Below are positions 63,225 through 64,000 of a DNA stretch of 64,000 nucleotides, piece by piece. The notes under the pieces were generated by a model. It worked only from the letters and a program-made list of their open reading frames with translations. It was not told where the DNA came from and ran no database searches. The translations under genes were made by a program, and so were the position numbers. Origin of the DNA: CAZHCA01 sp964530825 (GTDB taxonomy: Bacteria; Bacteroidota; Bacteroidia; Chitinophagales; Saprospiraceae); contig CAZHCA010000020.1 of assembly GCA_964530825.1 (NCBI GenBank), positions 19,064 to 83,063 of the forward strand, written 5' to 3'. Numbering within the stretch: the first letter of the stretch is position 1; every line of letters begins with the position of its first letter.

Positions 63225-64000
63225 CGATTTCGCTCAATACAGGTATTTCGGCTACATTATTACACACTTCATAGGTCGGGTGAATGTATACCCCGATATT
63301 AATCTCCTGCTTTACCTTGGAAACCTCAGGTAATCGATTTTAGTCAAAATAAACCGCTGATCCTTGTGACCGACAACAAAAGATCCGAGATCCATAATTT
63401 TTATGTTACTTAGAAAATGAAGTAAAAAACTTTTTTTATCCCTGGAAAGTCTGTTTCTTTACTGTTAGAGAAAATAAGACCAAGCGAAACACCTTAAACT
63501 TTTGTATTGCAACTGAATTTTGAGCTTAACCTATGCTGATTAAAAGATCAGCATCGCCAAGAAATTCTGCTTCCGAGACCTGGCTGAGACGAGACCTAAC
63601 AAACAAATCAAAATCTCTGTAAAATGCCCATCATCCCTTTACACTCGCTGGGTAAAAAGGTGTTCAGTCAGTGTATCATCCTACCCAAGCCGTCCACTCT
63701 GTCCATTCACGAGCTTCGGACCGCCTCCCTTCTCTGGATTATAAAAACTTTATCCTCTAATCTTTCTTCGCACAAATCTTATCCGGCGCTGCTATTCCTG
63801 GCACTATCATTAATGCAAAAATTAACGCTCGCATGGTTCCTCGGGGCTGCATCGACCAATTTCGTGTGGATTTACTACAGCAAATCAATACTTTGATGTA
63901 ACAGGTATTATGCAATTATTTACAGGAAGAAAAGAGAAAGCTTTAAAGACAATGGCGACAACAAGAAAAAAGAAGTACAGCGGGCCGAGACGAGCGTGAC
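63225..64000. other. Gene-poor right end of the window
   Basis: About 775 bp without a supported gene. An open frame at 63624-63896 (90 residues) lacks any family signature and reads as low-quality coding. A 29-codon ATG frame at 63910-63999 encodes a Lys/Arg-rich peptide and is also unsupported. A perfect small hairpin is at 63533-63554. Confidence 0.4.
63533..63554. repeat. Short perfect inverted repeat
   Basis: ATGCTGAT (63533-63540) and ATCAGCAT (63547-63554) pair around a 6-base loop. There is no T-run, so it is not a terminator; it may be an operator or chance. Confidence 0.4.

Noticed and set aside
63624..63896. Open frame of 90 codons at the right end
   Set aside because: It lacks a recognisable family, signal peptide or promoter, and its composition looks non-coding.

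Overview
The window comes from a Bacteroidota chromosome, most likely a Saprospirales/Lewinella-like marine lineage with a GC content near 50%. Supporting signs are a type IX secretion C-terminal signal on a reprolysin-type protease, TAnnTTTG promoter elements, a mevalonate cluster with the GYDIA-type GHMP kinase found in this phylum, a ligase-associated DNA repair cassette, and many small secreted proteins or lipoproteins with Bacteroidota-style signals. The lineage call is inference from gene content; no rRNA or tRNA gene was seen. Most of the window is ordinary chromosome. No prophage, insertion sequence or CRISPR array was found.

Layout. 1-5.4 kb: a di-heme cytochrome c peroxidase cut by the left edge, an S9 peptidase and a Met/His-rich outer-membrane protein. 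5.5-7.7 kb: a small Cys-motif protein, a minimal AraC-type regulator with a 21-bp-spaced direct repeat behind it, and class II fructose bisphosphatase. 7.7-11.7 kb: a secreted metalloprotease, a gene-poor stretch with a tiny ORF ahead of a terminator, and an Nfu iron-sulfur scaffold. 11.8-15.2 kb: the mevalonate genes fni, HMG-CoA reductase and a GHMP kinase, read leftward from one promoter. 15.7-19.2 kb: rplM-rpsI-rpsB-tsf, a terminator, then pyrH, which meets comF tail to tail. 20-25.5 kb: HtrA, an HD protein, an ECF sigma/anti-sigma pair and L-serine dehydratase.

25.5-35.5 kb: a decayed membrane-protein gene, then the ligase-associated repair set (PdeM, DEXH helicase, ATP-dependent ligase, MBL-fold exonuclease). 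A secreted zinc protease and a DUF4136 lipoprotein sit inside this set, and a strong terminator splits it. 35.7-42.7 kb: secreted proteins, an orphan histidine kinase, a NatAB-like ABC exporter and a coiled-coil protein. 42.7-45.6 kb: dnaB with repeats upstream and a 17-bp tandem repeat downstream, then an RsuA-type pseudouridine synthase. 45.6-52.9 kb: a six-gene MarR/adaptor/RND/TolC efflux operon that also carries a deoxyribonucleotidase and a GtrA protein. 53-64 kb: pirin, a SPOR-like protein, a GCS2-CBS fusion, an outer-membrane-like protein, a secreted protein made of 11-residue repeats, aconitase and a gene-poor tail.

No complete undescribed multigene system is evident. The observations most worth following are the 11-residue repeat protein (59997-60533), the 17-bp tandem array behind dnaB (44651-44744), a terminator-like hairpin inside a signal-peptide coding region (23398-23425), the AraC-spaced direct repeat (6455-6487), and the interrupted repair cassette (26023-35099).
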